From NCBI GenBank assembly GCA_006176705.1, contig QRFJ01000490.1:868001-932000 (forward strand): DNA of 64,000 nt. The letters are read 5' to 3'. The translations under genes and the position numbers were made by a program. A model generated the notes under the pieces. The model was not told the origin of the DNA, made no database searches, and worked only from the letters and a program-made list of their open reading frames with translations. Below are positions 1 to 12,659 of the stretch, in pieces. Position 1 is the stretch's first letter. Each line of letters opens with the position of its first letter. Source of the stretch: Cocos nucifera. Taxonomy: Eukaryota; Streptophyta; Magnoliopsida; Arecales; Arecaceae.

Positions 1-240
1 ATGATCTAGGACACTATGACCAAGAGTTCTACTGGACTGAGACTCTATGATCAAGAGTTCTACTGGACTGAAACTCTGAGTTCTACTCATCTAGGACTCT
101 TTAATCAAGAGTTTTACTGATCTAAAACTTTATGATCATGAGTTTCATTCATTTGGGATACTAGATTCAAGAGTCCTACTGGTTTGGGACTCTTCAGGAG
201 TTTTATGTTGATGGAACTCTATCGCCCGGACACCCATTCG
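1..240. repeat. 31-bp-type palindromic minisatellite in LTR of J
   Basis: Imperfect tandem copies of a roughly 31-bp unit carry GACTCT and AGAGTY half-sites facing each other around TGATCA-like centres. The same array recurs in the LTRs of C (both) and H, but only vestiges are seen in B and D. Confidence 0.6.
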
Positions 241-696
241 ATTGAGACTTTATGATTATTAAAGGATTAATTAGTAATTTGATTACTGATTAGCTCAATT
301 TGATTGAGCGATGAGGATTCGAGCAAGTCTGATCGAATTGAATTTGACCCGATCAGGTCATAAGATGACCTAATTGCTATGGAAGATTTGACCTTGATTT
401 GATCAAGGGCTGGACCTAATTAATTTCTAATTTAATTAAGATTTTATTGGGTTGGGTTAAGCATAATTTGATTGATTTAGCCTAATTTAATTAGGTCTGT
501 ATTAATTGGTTTGATTGGAACTAATTTAAAAATTCAAAGATAGTTTGAATTTTAAACTAGTTTTCTCCCTACACCATCCCACATTTGACCCACGCCCTCT
601 TCTATTTTTTGCATTAAATTTCTCATGAAGAAATGGATGTGTGCCACTCTTCTCTTTTGCCTTTGACCTGGTCTAAGGGTTGGACCATTTCAAACT

Positions 697-719
697 AAGT
701 TGAATTTTGAATTCAACTT
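697..719. repeat. Perfect palindrome 1 in LTR of J
   Basis: Two 10-bp arms (AAGTTGAATT and its complement) surround TTG. The same palindrome occurs in both D LTRs (about 31886 and 52951). Confidence 0.6.
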
Positions 720-888
720 GGTTGGTTAGTGGTTCAACCTATCTTAACCTTATCTATTCTCATCTCCACGCCCCCTTATGTGTTTGTCGTGCATTTTTTT
801 ATGCATTTCTAATTATGGGCATGCAGAAGGAGAGTTCTTTTGCATGTCAAACATTTGGAGTGGGCGTTGGAGAGTGGATAGGTTCATT

Positions 889-909
889 GCTTGAATTTTG
901 AATTCAAGC
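889..909. repeat. Perfect palindrome 2 in LTR of J
   Basis: Two 9-bp arms (GCTTGAATT and its complement) surround TTG, about 190 bp after palindrome 1. Counterparts occur in the D LTRs (about 32073 imperfect, 53144 good) and in reverse orientation in H (about 55359). Confidence 0.55.
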
Positions 910-1761
910 GAGATGGTTAAAACAACTTAGCCTCCTTGCCCTTATCCATCTCATGTATTTTACCCATGGTATTCACACCAATGTAAGGGAAGTTTTTATT
1001 TGTGCATGCATGAGGAGGAGAGAGGTTATGTGAAGTATTTCATGGAGAGAGAAACTCAGTAAGGGGTGCATGTTCTTAGCATGGAAAAGTCCAAGAGTTT
1101 CTTGCGCCCATTTTAAATCTCATACGTCTTTTCTTTTATTTCTTTCCTTGATCACCTAACTAAAAAGAATTAGAGAGTGGGTGTTCAATAGAGGGAGAGT
1201 CTCTCTATGCATGAAAAATTATTTCACCAAAAAATTCAAAAGGGAGTGGGCATGAGGGAGTTTTCGGGCGTTAGGATTTCTAGTGAGTGCAAAATCCTAG
1301 AGTTGGGACTCTAGGTTCGGATGGAGAGATTGAGTGCTGTGAGCATCGGATCGCTACCAAATTTGAAACACCACCTCATTATCCTTCGAATAGTAGGTTC
1401 TAATTTTTTGGAGTATCTAAGAGATCAAAATAAAGATGATCGATGGACCATCCATAGAGGTCGGACAAGTGTGTAGCTGTAGCACAATACCAAAAATATT
1501 TTTTTGAATTCAGATCATGGAGATCAGCTATCCACGCAAAGATATCGAGTTTTGAACTCGTATCGATCAGCAAATATGATTTACTGATCGATCATATTTA
1601 AAATTTAAATTATATATTAGTATGTCTAGATCCTGAGTAGGGTAATTGATATGATCAATGCATGTCGTAGAATTAATGTTTGATTAATTTTAGCTTCCGC
1701 TGCTATAAATATTTGAAAAAGTTTCGAATTGCATGCTTTATGCCCTACTCGATTCCCAACA

Positions 1762-1949
1762 ATTCACACTTAGAGAAAGGAGAGAGAGAGTAAGGGTAAA
1801 GGGAGAAATTCTCTCTTCTTCTTTTTCTTTTTTTTCATCCTTTTTTTCTTTTTTCTTCTTTTTCTTCTTATGGAATAGGGGACTTTCGCTCCCCTTGTTT
1901 CTCAGAATAGGGAGTTTTCTTCCCGATGGTGGTACTGGCCAAGGATGAA
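1762..1949. other. Unclassified sequence, pyrimidine-rich, interrupted by solo LTR
   Basis: GA-rich then CT/T-rich sequence that continues at 4965 once the solo LTR and one TSD copy are removed. The last five bases (1945-1949, ATGAA) are the left target-site duplication. It resembles an untranslated or LTR portion of another retroelement, but I cannot assign it. Confidence 0.4.
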
Positions 1950-4900
1950 TGTAACACCCCACCCCTGAATCTAGGTGATGGTGCCACACCTCACCCTTAT
2001 TTAGAGATTAAGAGGATTTTTAGGCTGTGACTAAGCTACAATAACATTTTAACCTGCTCCAAACAATCACCTCAAATACTTCCTCAATCAACCTATACAA
2101 TTTAATTTAACCTCTTAATCTACTAAAGCACGTAGCTTAATTTAACTCAATAATTTATATAAGCTAATCCAAGTCTTCATACACAAGGTTAATCTCTGGG
2201 TTTTCAATTTATAAAACTATATTTTATACATACGTTCCATTCATTAACTATCTTTTTAATACATGCCTTTTTAAAATAAACTAAAATATATACATATAAC
2301 AACTTTCTAGCTTTGACTATGTCAGCTATACAATGCATCCAAGACTTAACCAAAAATAAAGTCTCTTCAATATTTATAATCCAAAATGTTGCAACCAAAG
2401 GTTTCCTTATACTGATACAGCTAGCATACTCCCATCTACTAAGAGAAGAAAAACATAAAATAACATAATAAGACTAACGTCCCACTGAGTGTATCCACTA
2501 TCCATGAAAAATTTACTATAATTTTCATACTACCATCTATATATATAGCATGTACCAACAAGCTTCTAAACAATTAAATAAAATAAATATGAATCATATA
2601 ACAAGTTCTTGTAAAGCACAAACCATTGTCTACCACTGATGATACCATAGTAACATATTTTCATAGGATTTTGCATGAGCATTTGTACCACAACCCCATA
2701 TGAGTAATCATACCATAATTTCATCCACATGTGAGCCATCCCATGACACACCCTCTCATGGATATTTATACCATAAACACATCATTGTATGAGCAGTCCC
2801 ATACTAACACACTTCCATATGGAGCAACCTGCACGCCACGATAATATATTACCATAATTGGACCAATCTCATGGGTAGCCTGCCCTATCACCAAAAGGGC
2901 AACATCCTTCCATAAGATTTTTTATGAGCGGCCTACCTTCTCACCAAAAGGACAACACACTCTCATAAGATTTCTTATGAGCGTCTTGCCTTTTCACCAA
3001 AAGGACAATATACTCTCATAAGTATTGCACTTATTGAGAACAATACACTCTCATAGGATTTCTTATGAGTGACCTGCCTTATCACCAAAAGGATAACACA
3101 CTCTTATAAGTATACCATCCCTATGAGCAGCCTGTCTTAGTGTTATCGGAACAACACACTCATAGGATTTACTATTCCTATGAGTGGCTTGTCCGTGATC
3201 ATAATATCAATAAGTCTAACAGCATATAAATAGAAAGTAACCTTGAAATTATTGGAACAACACATTCTCATAGGGTTTACCATTTCTATGAGCAGCCTGT
3301 CTGTGCTCAGAAACATTCATAAGCCTCATGGCACATAAACAGAAATCAACTATGTTAGAGATGAAATCAAAATAGATATCACTATATAACTTGTTTAAAA
3401 TTACCAAAGTTATGCTACCAAAACTAGATGTATAATTACTTACATATATAATATGCAAAGGCCATTTAGAAACCATACTTTTATCCATGCTTATTTAAAA
3501 TATATGCATAATTATTTACTTATAAAATATACAGCAGCCATCTAAACCTTTTCTCTTTCAATGTTTTTCAAACCATATAAATATAGAAGCAATATAAGCT
3601 GCAAAGTATCAAGAGACCATCTTGCTTTTCAAACAAATCTTCCTACATAGCAAAGTATATTTAAAACACTATGGATATATGGAATTCACTCACCTCTAGC
3701 CAGCTATTATTCCACCTTGACATTTGATACCTTCAAAGCACCCCTTGAGAATCTTTTTTCCTTCCTTGAATAACTCCAGATTCAACTATCAGCAAAACAA
3801 ACTTTCTTCTTCCCAAATCAACAACCTTTCTTCTTCAATCTAACTTACCACCAAATTATCTCTTCCTAACTAATTCCTCCTTTAGTTGCTAACTGAGAAC
3901 AGAGCCCTCTCTAACTCTTTTCCTTTCTTTGGCCTCTCTAAAGAACGTGGATAATCCCACAATAACATAGAAATCGATGGCTTTATTGTTTGGAAAACAT
4001 AAACTAGAAAGAGCCTTGCTAGGTGTCAAATCATAAGATTTCACCCAATTTCTAGCTAAATAGGTGTTGCCCTAAGGTATTTCTAACCATCTGTTAATAT
4101 TCTCAAGCTACTCATTTAACTCATGAAAAATTAATTTAAAAACATAACTCAAAATCCTCTCGATTAAAATCTATTCCCAGAAATTTCTATGATTGGAGTT
4201 GACACCTTTGTAATAAATGTCAACACCTGCACACAGATCGTCTCCCAGGTTGCCTCTTTTCTCAAATAGATCGTCCCTCAGGTTGCCCCTTACATAAAAG
4301 TGTTGACACTTTTTAGGCAAGTGTCAACCCTTTTCAGTGCCATCACAGAACTTCCCAAAAATCCTCCTCTCTATTTTCCTAAGACAGGGTCGACATCTTT
4401 TGGATAAGTATCGACCCCATCTCCTAGGTTTCAAAAATTTTAGCTTTACTCAATACTCTGCTTATTTACATTTTTTTTACTTTCCATTAACTTTATTATC
4501 CTCATTTATTTTACTCTTCATTAATTTTAAAATATAAATATAAATAAAAAAAATTTTCTATTTGAAATTAATAAAAATAGCAAAAAAATTAAAATCCTCA
4601 AGAATAAGATATCAATACTTGGATTCTAATTCAAATTTTTTAAAATCTAAAACTTCTAAAACTTTCTTGCTTTAGAACGAATGGACTAGAGGGTCTCAAA
4701 ATTTACTAAAAATTACTTTGTAACTCATCAATACCTAAGGATCAATTATCGCTAATTTTTATTTCAAGAAAATTCATATTTCACATAGCTTTCCATACAG
4801 GTGCTAGCTTTCAGACTTAGAAAATTTTCAGATCTCAAAATGACAAATGATCACAATATATGCTCCATTAGCTCAAATATACCATAAATAGACTACTATG

Positions 4901-4959
4901 CTACACATGCATAAACACAAATCTTTTAATTACTTATTTTGCTGATTTGGAATGTTACA
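1950..4959. mobile_element. Solo LTR (probably Gypsy), 3,010 bp, TSD ATGAA
   Basis: The element opens with TGTAACACCCC and closes with GGAATGTTACA. TGTAACA and TGTTACA are exact inverted complements of the TG...CA type. It is flanked by identical 5-bp direct repeats ATGAA (1945-1949 and 4960-4964), the hallmark of an LTR-retrotransposon insertion. There is no primer site, polypurine tract, second LTR or coding domain, so this is a solo LTR left by LTR-LTR recombination. TGTAACACCCC termini are common in plant Gypsy LTRs, hence the tentative superfamily. Orientation cannot be decided because the ends are symmetric. Confidence 0.85.
2750..3310. repeat. Hairpin-bearing tandem repeats inside the solo LTR
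   Basis: Imperfect repeats of about 55-90 bp each carry a stem-loop of the type CTCATAAG-ATTT-CTTATGAG, followed by a GCSGCCTGCC-like block and 'CACCAAAAGGACAA'. At least six degenerate copies are visible (for example near 2920, 2965, 3052, 3160 and 3270). Confidence 0.65.
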
Positions 4960-4964
4960 ATGAA

Positions 4965-5917
4965 GGCCACAGTGGCTTAGGTGGGGGACCATTGACCAGC
5001 GGTTGGTAGCGACGACCATCGCCAAAAAATCAAGAAAAATAGATGAAAAAATCAAAGAGAAAAAAGCTTTTCATTTAATCTCTAGATCAAAGGCCATGGC
5101 TGATGTGGCTATAGATGACGATAGTTGGGGTTGTGATGCCGCAGCCCAAAGAATTTGAACAAGTGGCCAGCGATAACCATGGGCGTCGAAAAGTCAAAAC
5201 AAAAAGGATAGAAATAAGGGAAAAAATAGGGGATTTTTTTGGTTCGGTCTTTTCTAACAAAATCCGACGATAGTCGGCCAAAATCCAAGCTTCTAACAAC
5301 TAAAAAAGAAGGAGAGAAGAGTCAATCAAAGATTTTTGATTATTACCTAACTTTTTGTAATGATTCTTGGGTTGAAATCGGGTGGGCACAATGATGGCTT
5401 CCGTGAGGAAACTCCAGCGAATACAAGAAACTCTAGCAATAATCAGATGGTCGGTAGTGGGGGATTTCATAAAGAACTCCATCCTTTTAAATAAAGAGGA
5501 AGGGGGAGAAGTTTGACTCCTGTCCTGCATCAAATTCTAACTCTGATTAGTGTTGGAACCTAGAACTGCTCCAATACCAATCGTGGATTGATCTCTTGCA
5601 TGGGAACCTGGATGTTAATCCAGCAATTAGAGAAGAAACAAAGAAAAGCATTGTTGCTAAAAAAATTGTAGGCATGAAGATTTCTGTGCGACAGCCATTC
5701 TGAAACCTCCTTCCTCTAATCTATCGAGGATTAGATTGGCCCAAAATCAATACAGTAGAGATGTGATCAACCTAGGAACCTACTATTTTAATACATAAAA
5801 TATATGGAACTTAGGCATGAGGAACCAACTACTTGAAGAAGAGGCATTTAGAATCCACTACAGTAGATTTCTGGGATGGCAGCCCCTATTAGAAAGTAGG
5901 TGATTCACATGCAAACT
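4965..5917. other. Unclassified sequence between solo LTR and element A
   Basis: This continues the sequence broken at 1949. It has GC-rich blocks (ACCATTGACCAGCGG, GACGACCATCGCC) in AT-rich surroundings. I see no primer site, conserved domain or long open frame, and short frames on the minus strand resemble nothing I know. It is probably remnant retroelement LTR or UTR. Confidence 0.35.
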
Positions 5918-7578
5918 TTTGATGATTATCCTAATTACAGCAGAAGCATATTTAAAAATAATTTTAAATTTAATATAAGCATGCTGATTCTAAATCATAA
6001 TCATCTAGGATCGTCTAACATGTATAAATAATTTATTACATAGATCTGCAATTATAAACATCAAGGAAGAAGGTATACCTGACACTTTTTCCTCATCCTT
6101 TCTTGAACTAGATCAATCAGATCTCTGGGGCTCCTGTCGTAGCCATGCACAGGCTTGCCCTCTGCTTGTATCCACATAGAGATCATCCCGATCATAACTC
6201 TGAAGATCATTAGGGTGCTAGCTCTCTTGCAGGCTTCGTTCTTTGGCTTGGATTTGGATCTGTTTCTTAAAACATATTGCAAGCAGCGTTTAGGGGATTG
6301 AACCAAAATCAGGAGCAATCAAGAACCCTTGCTTGATACTCCTTTTCCTCTCTCTCTCAAAGACCTCTCTCTCTCTCTCTTATATCTGATCTAAAAGAGA
6401 GAGATATAGCGCATGGAAGGGAGGATAGGTGGTAGTATGGTGGAAGGAAATAGGATGGTGCGGCAATTAGGAATGAGAAACCATAATCAGATGTGCCACA
6501 TACCCCATACACTTTTTATATTTGTTTTGTCACACAAAACAACCACCTCCATGCCAACTTCTAATAAGGATTAATCTTTAACTAACTCAAAATTCAAATA
6601 GGGATCAAGCCTTATCAAGAAGTATCCAAACAAATTAAGAGATGAGGTGGCGCCTCATCCTAAACTCCTTGCACGCGCACCAAAGGAATAAGCATGAAAG
6701 ATCACCACCCACCCTCCTATTGATTGGCTGAGTGGAGAAAGAAGTCTAGGAAACCTAGGCCCAATAGGTTAGGTTTAATTGGGTTCAATTTAGGTTCAAA
6801 TCAAAACTAATTTAAGCCCAAATCAAATCAAATTCAAAAGGCTATCAAATCTAATCCAATTAGGGTTAAAATCCAAATCTAATTTGGATAATTGAACCAA
6901 ATTATTATTAAATTAATTCAAATTAAATTAAATTAAATTTGATTTAAATTAATTAAGAGTTTATCCATAATTTAGTCCCAATTAAATTACAACACTTATA
7001 ATTAGGTCAACCTGCTAACAATTAGCAGCAGCAATATCTATAATACTTATAAATTAATAGTTTTTAAATTTGAACCATCAATCTAATTAATAATTCAAAT
7101 ATGATCCAAACCATTGATTGGATCGAACTTCTTTTTCATGTGATCCCTCAGGCTCTATTCTATCTAGTACTGAGATATACCATGATCTCTATCACTGTAT
7201 CATCGAAACTTTTTTTGATGGACCAATATAATTCTGGCTTAATCCAACAAAGATTGTTGATCTAAAAATAATTCTAGTAAGTTTTCATAATCCACCAGTG
7301 ATGTCTAGCAGCATGTAATGACAACATAGCTTTACAGAAAAATCTGAACTTCTAGATACAGTTATCGTATGATTTAGTCCTTCTATCATGAGTCTCAACT
7401 TGACAGAGGTCATGAAGAACTCATCAAATTCCATCATTAATCATATGCCAGATTGGCTTGACTCAAGTTTATTTATGAATCCTATGGAAACTCTTTTTCA
7501 TTATTTATAATTGCTTTGATCGAAGATTTTCTGAACTCAGTCTTACTAATCACATAGAACTTCTTCTTATCTATCAAG
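5918..7578 (-). mobile_element. Element A: 3' LTR, first segment (Copia)
   Basis: This is the U5-side part of a minus-strand Copia LTR. Its other part lies at 29187-29798, on the far side of element B. The joined length of about 2.3 kb equals the LTR of the related element E (2,329 bp). The left boundary (a TG near 5918) is uncertain because no second copy is available for comparison. A CT-rich stretch lies at 6345-6382. The last five bases (TCAAG, 7574-7578) are the target site used by B. Confidence 0.6.
6345..6382. repeat. (CT)n microsatellite
   Basis: Two runs of alternating TC/CT interrupted by AAAGAC lie within the element A LTR. Confidence 0.85.
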
Positions 7579-10500
7579 TATTGAAAAATATATCATAAAG
7601 CCAATCATCTAACTAGTAGATGATTGAAATTAGTATATGAATTATCTAATAATAATAGTAATTTGGCTGTTTCATCATAAAAATTCTATCTTTCTTAAAT
7701 GAACTTTCAAATTATGATAAAGTCCTTAGAACTACAATCAATCGATAAAGAAGAATTTATTGAATGGTTCTTAAATTGTTCATGACCAAATGATAAGTTA
7801 TTAACAAGGATGATAACTTATTGAGTGTAGATTACTGTATGCCATATGTGTTAATTATCCTCGTAACCAAGTGGTGTGGAGATACTGATATGGCATCCAA
7901 GTGAGATGTAGAAGTACATCTACACTGAATGTGATCAATGTAGCACTCTACTGTCAAGAATAGCTAGCAAAGATCAATGGATATAAGTATCCCTCCGATC
8001 TGAGATCACCACGGTAACTTACGAGCAACTCACTATACTTTGATGCTGGACTGCTTGTATTTCTAATATAAGTGATGGAAGGTTTTTGGATATAGTCAAG
8101 TACTTGTAGAGTCGGTGTGTGAGTCAAGATGGGATTGACCACTCCTGATTAACTTCAGAAAGAGAATATCTCACTATATTTCAATTTAGCAAAACCTAGG
8201 CCTGGGTAATCCTCGTGAGGTGTCATAAAATTTTCAAAATTTTGAGACACAATAGAGATGACTTGTATGAGTATTTGATAGCATACTCAAAGTCTTCTTA
8301 AGCATTATTAGTCATAGAGATGAATTATATGGTAACCATGGGTCAGGGTTCTAAGAATATTGCTTTGCATACATTCAACCTATTCGGATGTCGGGAATCA
8401 TTGCTAGATGGTAACTTCGATTGATATAGAAATTGATTTCTATACTACCAGCTTAGATTCGAACCTATGAGATCACACATATTAGGGCTTGTAATCTGAT
8501 CGAATGGTTAATCAATGATTGAGAATCATTTCAAGGTCAAACATTCAATGCGATTGATGTTTGACCTAATGCAAGTGTTGCAGAAGGATCGATTAATAAT
8601 TGGATTGCTAATTGGCTCAATTTAATTGAGCAATCAGACTGAGATCAAGTATAATTGAATTATATTTAATTAGAATTAGTTTAAACTTAATTAGATTAAG
8701 TCTAGTTGGTTTATTGGATAAGTCAATTATAAGAAAGAATAATTTCTTGTTTGACTAGGACTTGGATGCACCTAATTAACTTAGAATTTAAATCAGATTT
8801 AAATCTTGATGTAATCTAATTTAATTTGACTCCTAGTTAGACTAAAATCATCCTTAATTGGGTTGCATTTAATCTAATTTAAATAAGATTTAAATTTGGT
8901 TTAAACCTATTTAAACCTAGTCAAACAAGAGGAGTCCCAGTTAGACTGGGACTCTCTTTCTTTCTCTTGCGCCTATTAAAGCCCATGCCAAATATTTAAT
9001 TCTATATTTTTTCTATGTATTTCCATGCCTAAGAAGGCCTTCCATGCCCACATATCAAATTATTTGAGAGTTTGTTTTGACTTGGTCAAAACAAGAAATA
9101 GTTGGGATTTCTTTCCTTCTTGCAAGAGTCCCCTTTTGACCAAACTCCTTTCTCCCTTGTGCGCCACCTCTACCCACACCCTCCTTTTGATTTCCACCCT
9201 TTCTCCCTTTCTTTTGGGCATTGGTTTTATATTTCACATGCCAAAAATCAAGGGAGGGGCATCCAAGAGTTGGACGCCCCATAGAAGTCCTCCTTTGACT
9301 AGGTTTTGACCTAGTCTTGCAATAAAAGATGGACACCTCTTATGAGATAGTTTTATGATGTAAAAAAACCTAAAAAAATTATAAAAAATTAGAGAAGAAG
9401 GAGGAGAAGGTGTGGAGAATTTGTGGTACCATAATTTTTGGAGAAGAGCCCTCAATTAATACATCAAAGATTGATGTCTTGAAGAGACAAGGTAAGAGAA
9501 GATTGTCTTCTATTATATTTTTATTTTAAGTTTCTCTCTTCCTATTTTATTTATAATTTTTATATGATAAAAATCTGAGAGAGAGAGTGAGAAAGGGCTT
9601 GAGGAAATATGGCATCAAGATCCTTAGAGAAAAGGTCTTCATCTGGACATCAATCGTTGATGTCATGAAGGCACAAAGGTAAGAGAAGATTATTTTCTCT
9701 TTATTTTTTTTTGAGTATCTTCTTCTTCATTATTTTATGTGATTTTTATATGATAAAGATCTAAGAAAGAGAGAGAGGAAGAGGGCATGAAATTTGTGCT
9801 CCAAGGTGTTGGGGCGTGGTGATCATTTTTGGACATGATCTGATCATGTCCTGATGTGAGAAGAAAAAGAGAAGAAGGTCTTCTCTTAGGATTTCCTTGA
9901 GAGCCATTCTTCTCAATTTTATTTATGAGATTTTTATGAGAAAAATTTAAGGGTGTGATATCTAAAAAATTAAAAAAAATCTAGAGAAGAAGGTCTCCTC
10001 TGAACCTAGCATAATAGATGTTTTCAGGACATCAACCGTTGACGTCTTGAAGGAGAAGATTTATCTTCTCCTAGGGTTTTTTTCATATATCTTTTTATTT
10101 TCATTTTATGGAAGATCTAAGGGTTGGATTTCTTCCTCATTCCTCATCATGTTCTTCATCTCTTGGATTGTCCAAGAGATCCGAAGAACATGTATTTGAT
10201 TAACCATCAGGAGGGATCCATAAGAAGCTAGCACTTCGAGTAGATCTTCATTCGACGAACCTCCGATCTATATTGCAGACTCGTGTGGATCACCTATAGA
10301 GGCCAGACACATGTGCGGCTCTAAAGGCAACAATGGATTTAATCGCAGAGTTCTCGATCCATGCAAAGGTAAGAGATCTGATCTCTTGGTGACTTAGATG
10401 TGATCTAGGGTTAGATTTAGAATTATTCTAGATATAGGTACTGATATGATCAATACCACTTATGATTAATTTAATTTTAATTTTATATTTATATCATAAT

Positions 10501-10642
10501 ATATTATAGATCCTTTATGTATGGTTTTGTAATTTGATTACATGCATGTTGTAGATTAAATAGTTTAATCTATGTCTTCTACTGCTTTATATTTCGAAAA
10601 AGTTTTAAAATCTATACATGAAACCCTGCATGTATCCTATTA
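7579..10642 (+). mobile_element. Element B: 5' LTR (Copia, 3,064 bp)
   Basis: The LTR runs from TATTGAAAAATAT to CCTATTA and is followed after one base by the primer-binding site. It aligns along its length with the B 3' LTR (15134-17164 plus 28154-29181) at roughly 90% by eye. The left flank TCAAG and the flank after the 3' LTR, CCAAG (29182-29186), form a TSD with one mismatch. The first dinucleotide is TA here but TG in the 3' LTR. At 3.06 kb it is long for a Copia LTR. Confidence 0.88.
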
Positions 10643-10643
10643 G

Positions 10644-10655
10644 TGGTATCAGAGC
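10644..10655 (+). promoter_or_regulatory. Primer-binding site of B (initiator Met-tRNA)
   Basis: TGGTATCAGAGC is the standard plant Copia primer site complementary to the 3' end of initiator Met-tRNA. It lies one base after the LTR end. Confidence 0.95.
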
Positions 10656-10726
10656 ATCTAGGTTCTATTATAACATATTTATGTATGCTTTAGATTAAAT
10701 CTAAAAGTTAAAGTTAATTAAAGATC

Positions 10727-10798
10727 GCACATACTACAATAAGGTTGTCCTGTTGTAAGGTTAATCCCTTACAAAGAAAAGGTTATTCTAATATGTGC
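10727..10798 (+). promoter_or_regulatory. Leader hairpin motif of B, copy 1
   Basis: The inner stem TTGTAAGG/CCTTACAA (10753-10760 with 10767-10774) closes a 6-nt loop TTAATC. Each side is flanked by an AGGTTRTYCT-like direct repeat, and the outer ends GCACATA/TATGTGC are inverted repeats. Confidence 0.6.
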
Positions 10799-10937
10799 TG
10801 ATCTAAATTAAAATCATGATTTATTTAGATTAGATCTAAAGTAATTTATAATTTAATTTTTTAATTTAAATCTAAAATTTAATAGATATTAGATTTATTT
10901 TAAATTATTTAGATTAGATCTAAATAATATCAGAATT

Positions 10938-11009
10938 GCACATACTGCCATAAGATTGTCATGCTATAAGGTTTACCCCTTACAGTAGAAAGGTTGTCCT
11001 AGTATGTGC
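10938..11009 (+). promoter_or_regulatory. Leader hairpin motif of B, copy 2
   Basis: The inner stem CTATAAGG/CCTTACAG (7 of 8 paired) closes loop TTTACC. The outer arms GCACATACT and AGTATGTGC are perfectly complementary. It lies 211 bp after copy 1 and looks like a tandem duplication of the motif. Confidence 0.6.
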
Positions 11010-12659
11010 TGATTTGAGAAACTTAAATCATAAATATATTAGATGAGATCTAAAATAATTTATAATTTATTTTTAAATTTTAAATCTAATTTTAAATGAT
11101 TTATGATCTAATCCACATGATGTATTTTATGTTTAGATCTAATCCTCTTATTGTATATGTTGATATGTAATTTTTGTTTTAAATCTAGAATGCATATGTA
11201 TGACATATTTATTTTATAGAAATTAAATCATGAACTTACTTTCTGCAAAATCCTAGATTTGAAATCCTAGGACATGATCTAAATAGTAAAATAAATTAGA
11301 TCTAAAACTATATATTGAATATGATTCAATACAATTTTAAAATATTTCAATCAATAAAATCAGAAACTAGTTTTGAGATTTCATAAACCTAAACCCATAA
11401 GATTTGAACCTAATTAAGAATTAAGTGATTATTTAGGATCTAGGTTTGTGATTTGAAGATCCTAAGATAATTTCATAATACATGGGTTAAAGAAAAATGG
11501 ATTAGCTTTGATCAAGTTCTTAATTGGGTTAGACCTAGGATTAGATTAAATATGAACATAGTTAAGAAATTGATCAAACCTAATTAATAGTTAATTAGGA
11601 TTAGATCATTTTTATAAATTACTTCAATAGTTGTAGTTGATCAAAGTCCATACATCTAACAAATGGATGCTGATCATGGCTCAATGGTCGTACCTGAGTT
11701 TTTAGGCAGACCAAATCAAAACTGACAAATCAATTGGTGTCTAAGATAAGTCTGGCATCCCAGGTTGATGATTTTTAATTGATAGCCTGCTTATCTGACT
11801 ATTTTTGATGGTGTCTAAGGCAAGCTTTGGCAGATACTTTCACCGATCTCACTTACCTGGCCAATGTGGTTAATCAAGTTTTTGATTAGGTTGCTCATTG
11901 ATTCATGCTAGCCCATGTCATATAAAAAATCAGTGAGACTAATTTTATTCAGTGAGACTAATTTAGGTATCCATGGATCGTAATTGATCCTAGTCCTCAT
12001 CAGTGACTTACGAAGTCAGTGGGAGGATTTGACTTGGTGAAGTCAGTGGGAGCAAATTAGACCATATCCTTTCTATCCTTAAATCACTAATAATTTAAAT
12101 TTTTTAAAATTATTAGGTTATTAAAATGATAAAGTTATGGGGATAATGGAGTCATAGCTTCCCATTAAGGTGTTTGATAATGGGTCCATTAACTCAATAA
12201 TCATTGGAGGCCCAAAGGCCTGGTGCTTGTTGACTAATAAAATTATCATCCATCATATAATGACTTGAATGTGTCTCTCTAGTGGTGGTTGGGTTGGCCA
12301 ATTAAAGTTGGGCTTGATCATTCCTTGGTTGGATGCGCCAAGTATGGTCATGTTAATGGTTGGACCTAACTGGACCCTTTTTTGAGAAGGCCAAAGCCAA
12401 CTGATCAAGGCTTAGGGCAAAATTAAAATTACTAAAAATTATTTGGAGAAATAATTGGTTATGAACCTACCCTTAGATGTACATGGGTGGGCCAACCAAA
12501 GTTTGGCTCATGTGTAGTCTATGTGGATTATAGTACCTACTAGGAAATTAAAGTAATTCCTCGAATTGAAGGTAGAGGCTACTAGTTTGAAAAAAATAGT
12601 GGAAGAACCTTTAGACTAAAGTCCAAGTCTTTAGCCTTAAAATGATTCATATACAATAG

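Larger units (their letters stand above)
1..1761 (+). mobile_element. Element J: Copia LTR, 3' portion (left end outside window)
   Basis: This stretch matches, block by block, the LTRs of elements D and H. Shared blocks are the 'GAGTTCTACTGG' minisatellite, the segment ending in GAGCGATGAGGA, the paired palindromes near 700 and 900, the 'CATAGAGGTCGGAC' block near 1450, and the terminal TTCCGCTGCTATAAATATTT. It probably ends at CCCAACA (1761), since LTRs end in CA. No primer-binding site follows, so this is a 3' LTR or a solo LTR rather than a 5' LTR. Its beginning lies outside the window. The longest open frames inside it are short and have no family resemblance, so I treat them as chance. 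Confidence 0.7.
10656..12659 (+). other. Element B untranslated leader
   Basis: About 2 kb of AT-rich non-coding sequence lies between the primer site and the gag remnant. It holds two copies of the conserved leader hairpin and is homologous to the leaders of C (reverse orientation, 23772-25468), D (32830-34943) and H (60506-61768). I see no coding content. Confidence 0.7.

Noticed and set aside
1733..1989. Frames with runs of Phe or Lys on opposite strands
   Set aside because: Produced by the CT/T-rich tract, and crossing the solo LTR boundary.
2750..3310. Regular hairpin repeats resembling a CRISPR array
   Set aside because: Spacing is irregular, there are no unique spacers of constant length, and the array lies inside a plant solo LTR.
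9025..9336. Overlapping open frames of about 94 codons on both strands, with a similar one at 16617-16862
   Set aside because: They are matching positions of the two B LTRs, so their similarity reflects LTR homology. No protein features are seen.
10644..10655. Possible tRNA gene near the Met-tRNA complement
   Set aside because: Only the 12-nt primer site is present, with no tRNA cloverleaf.
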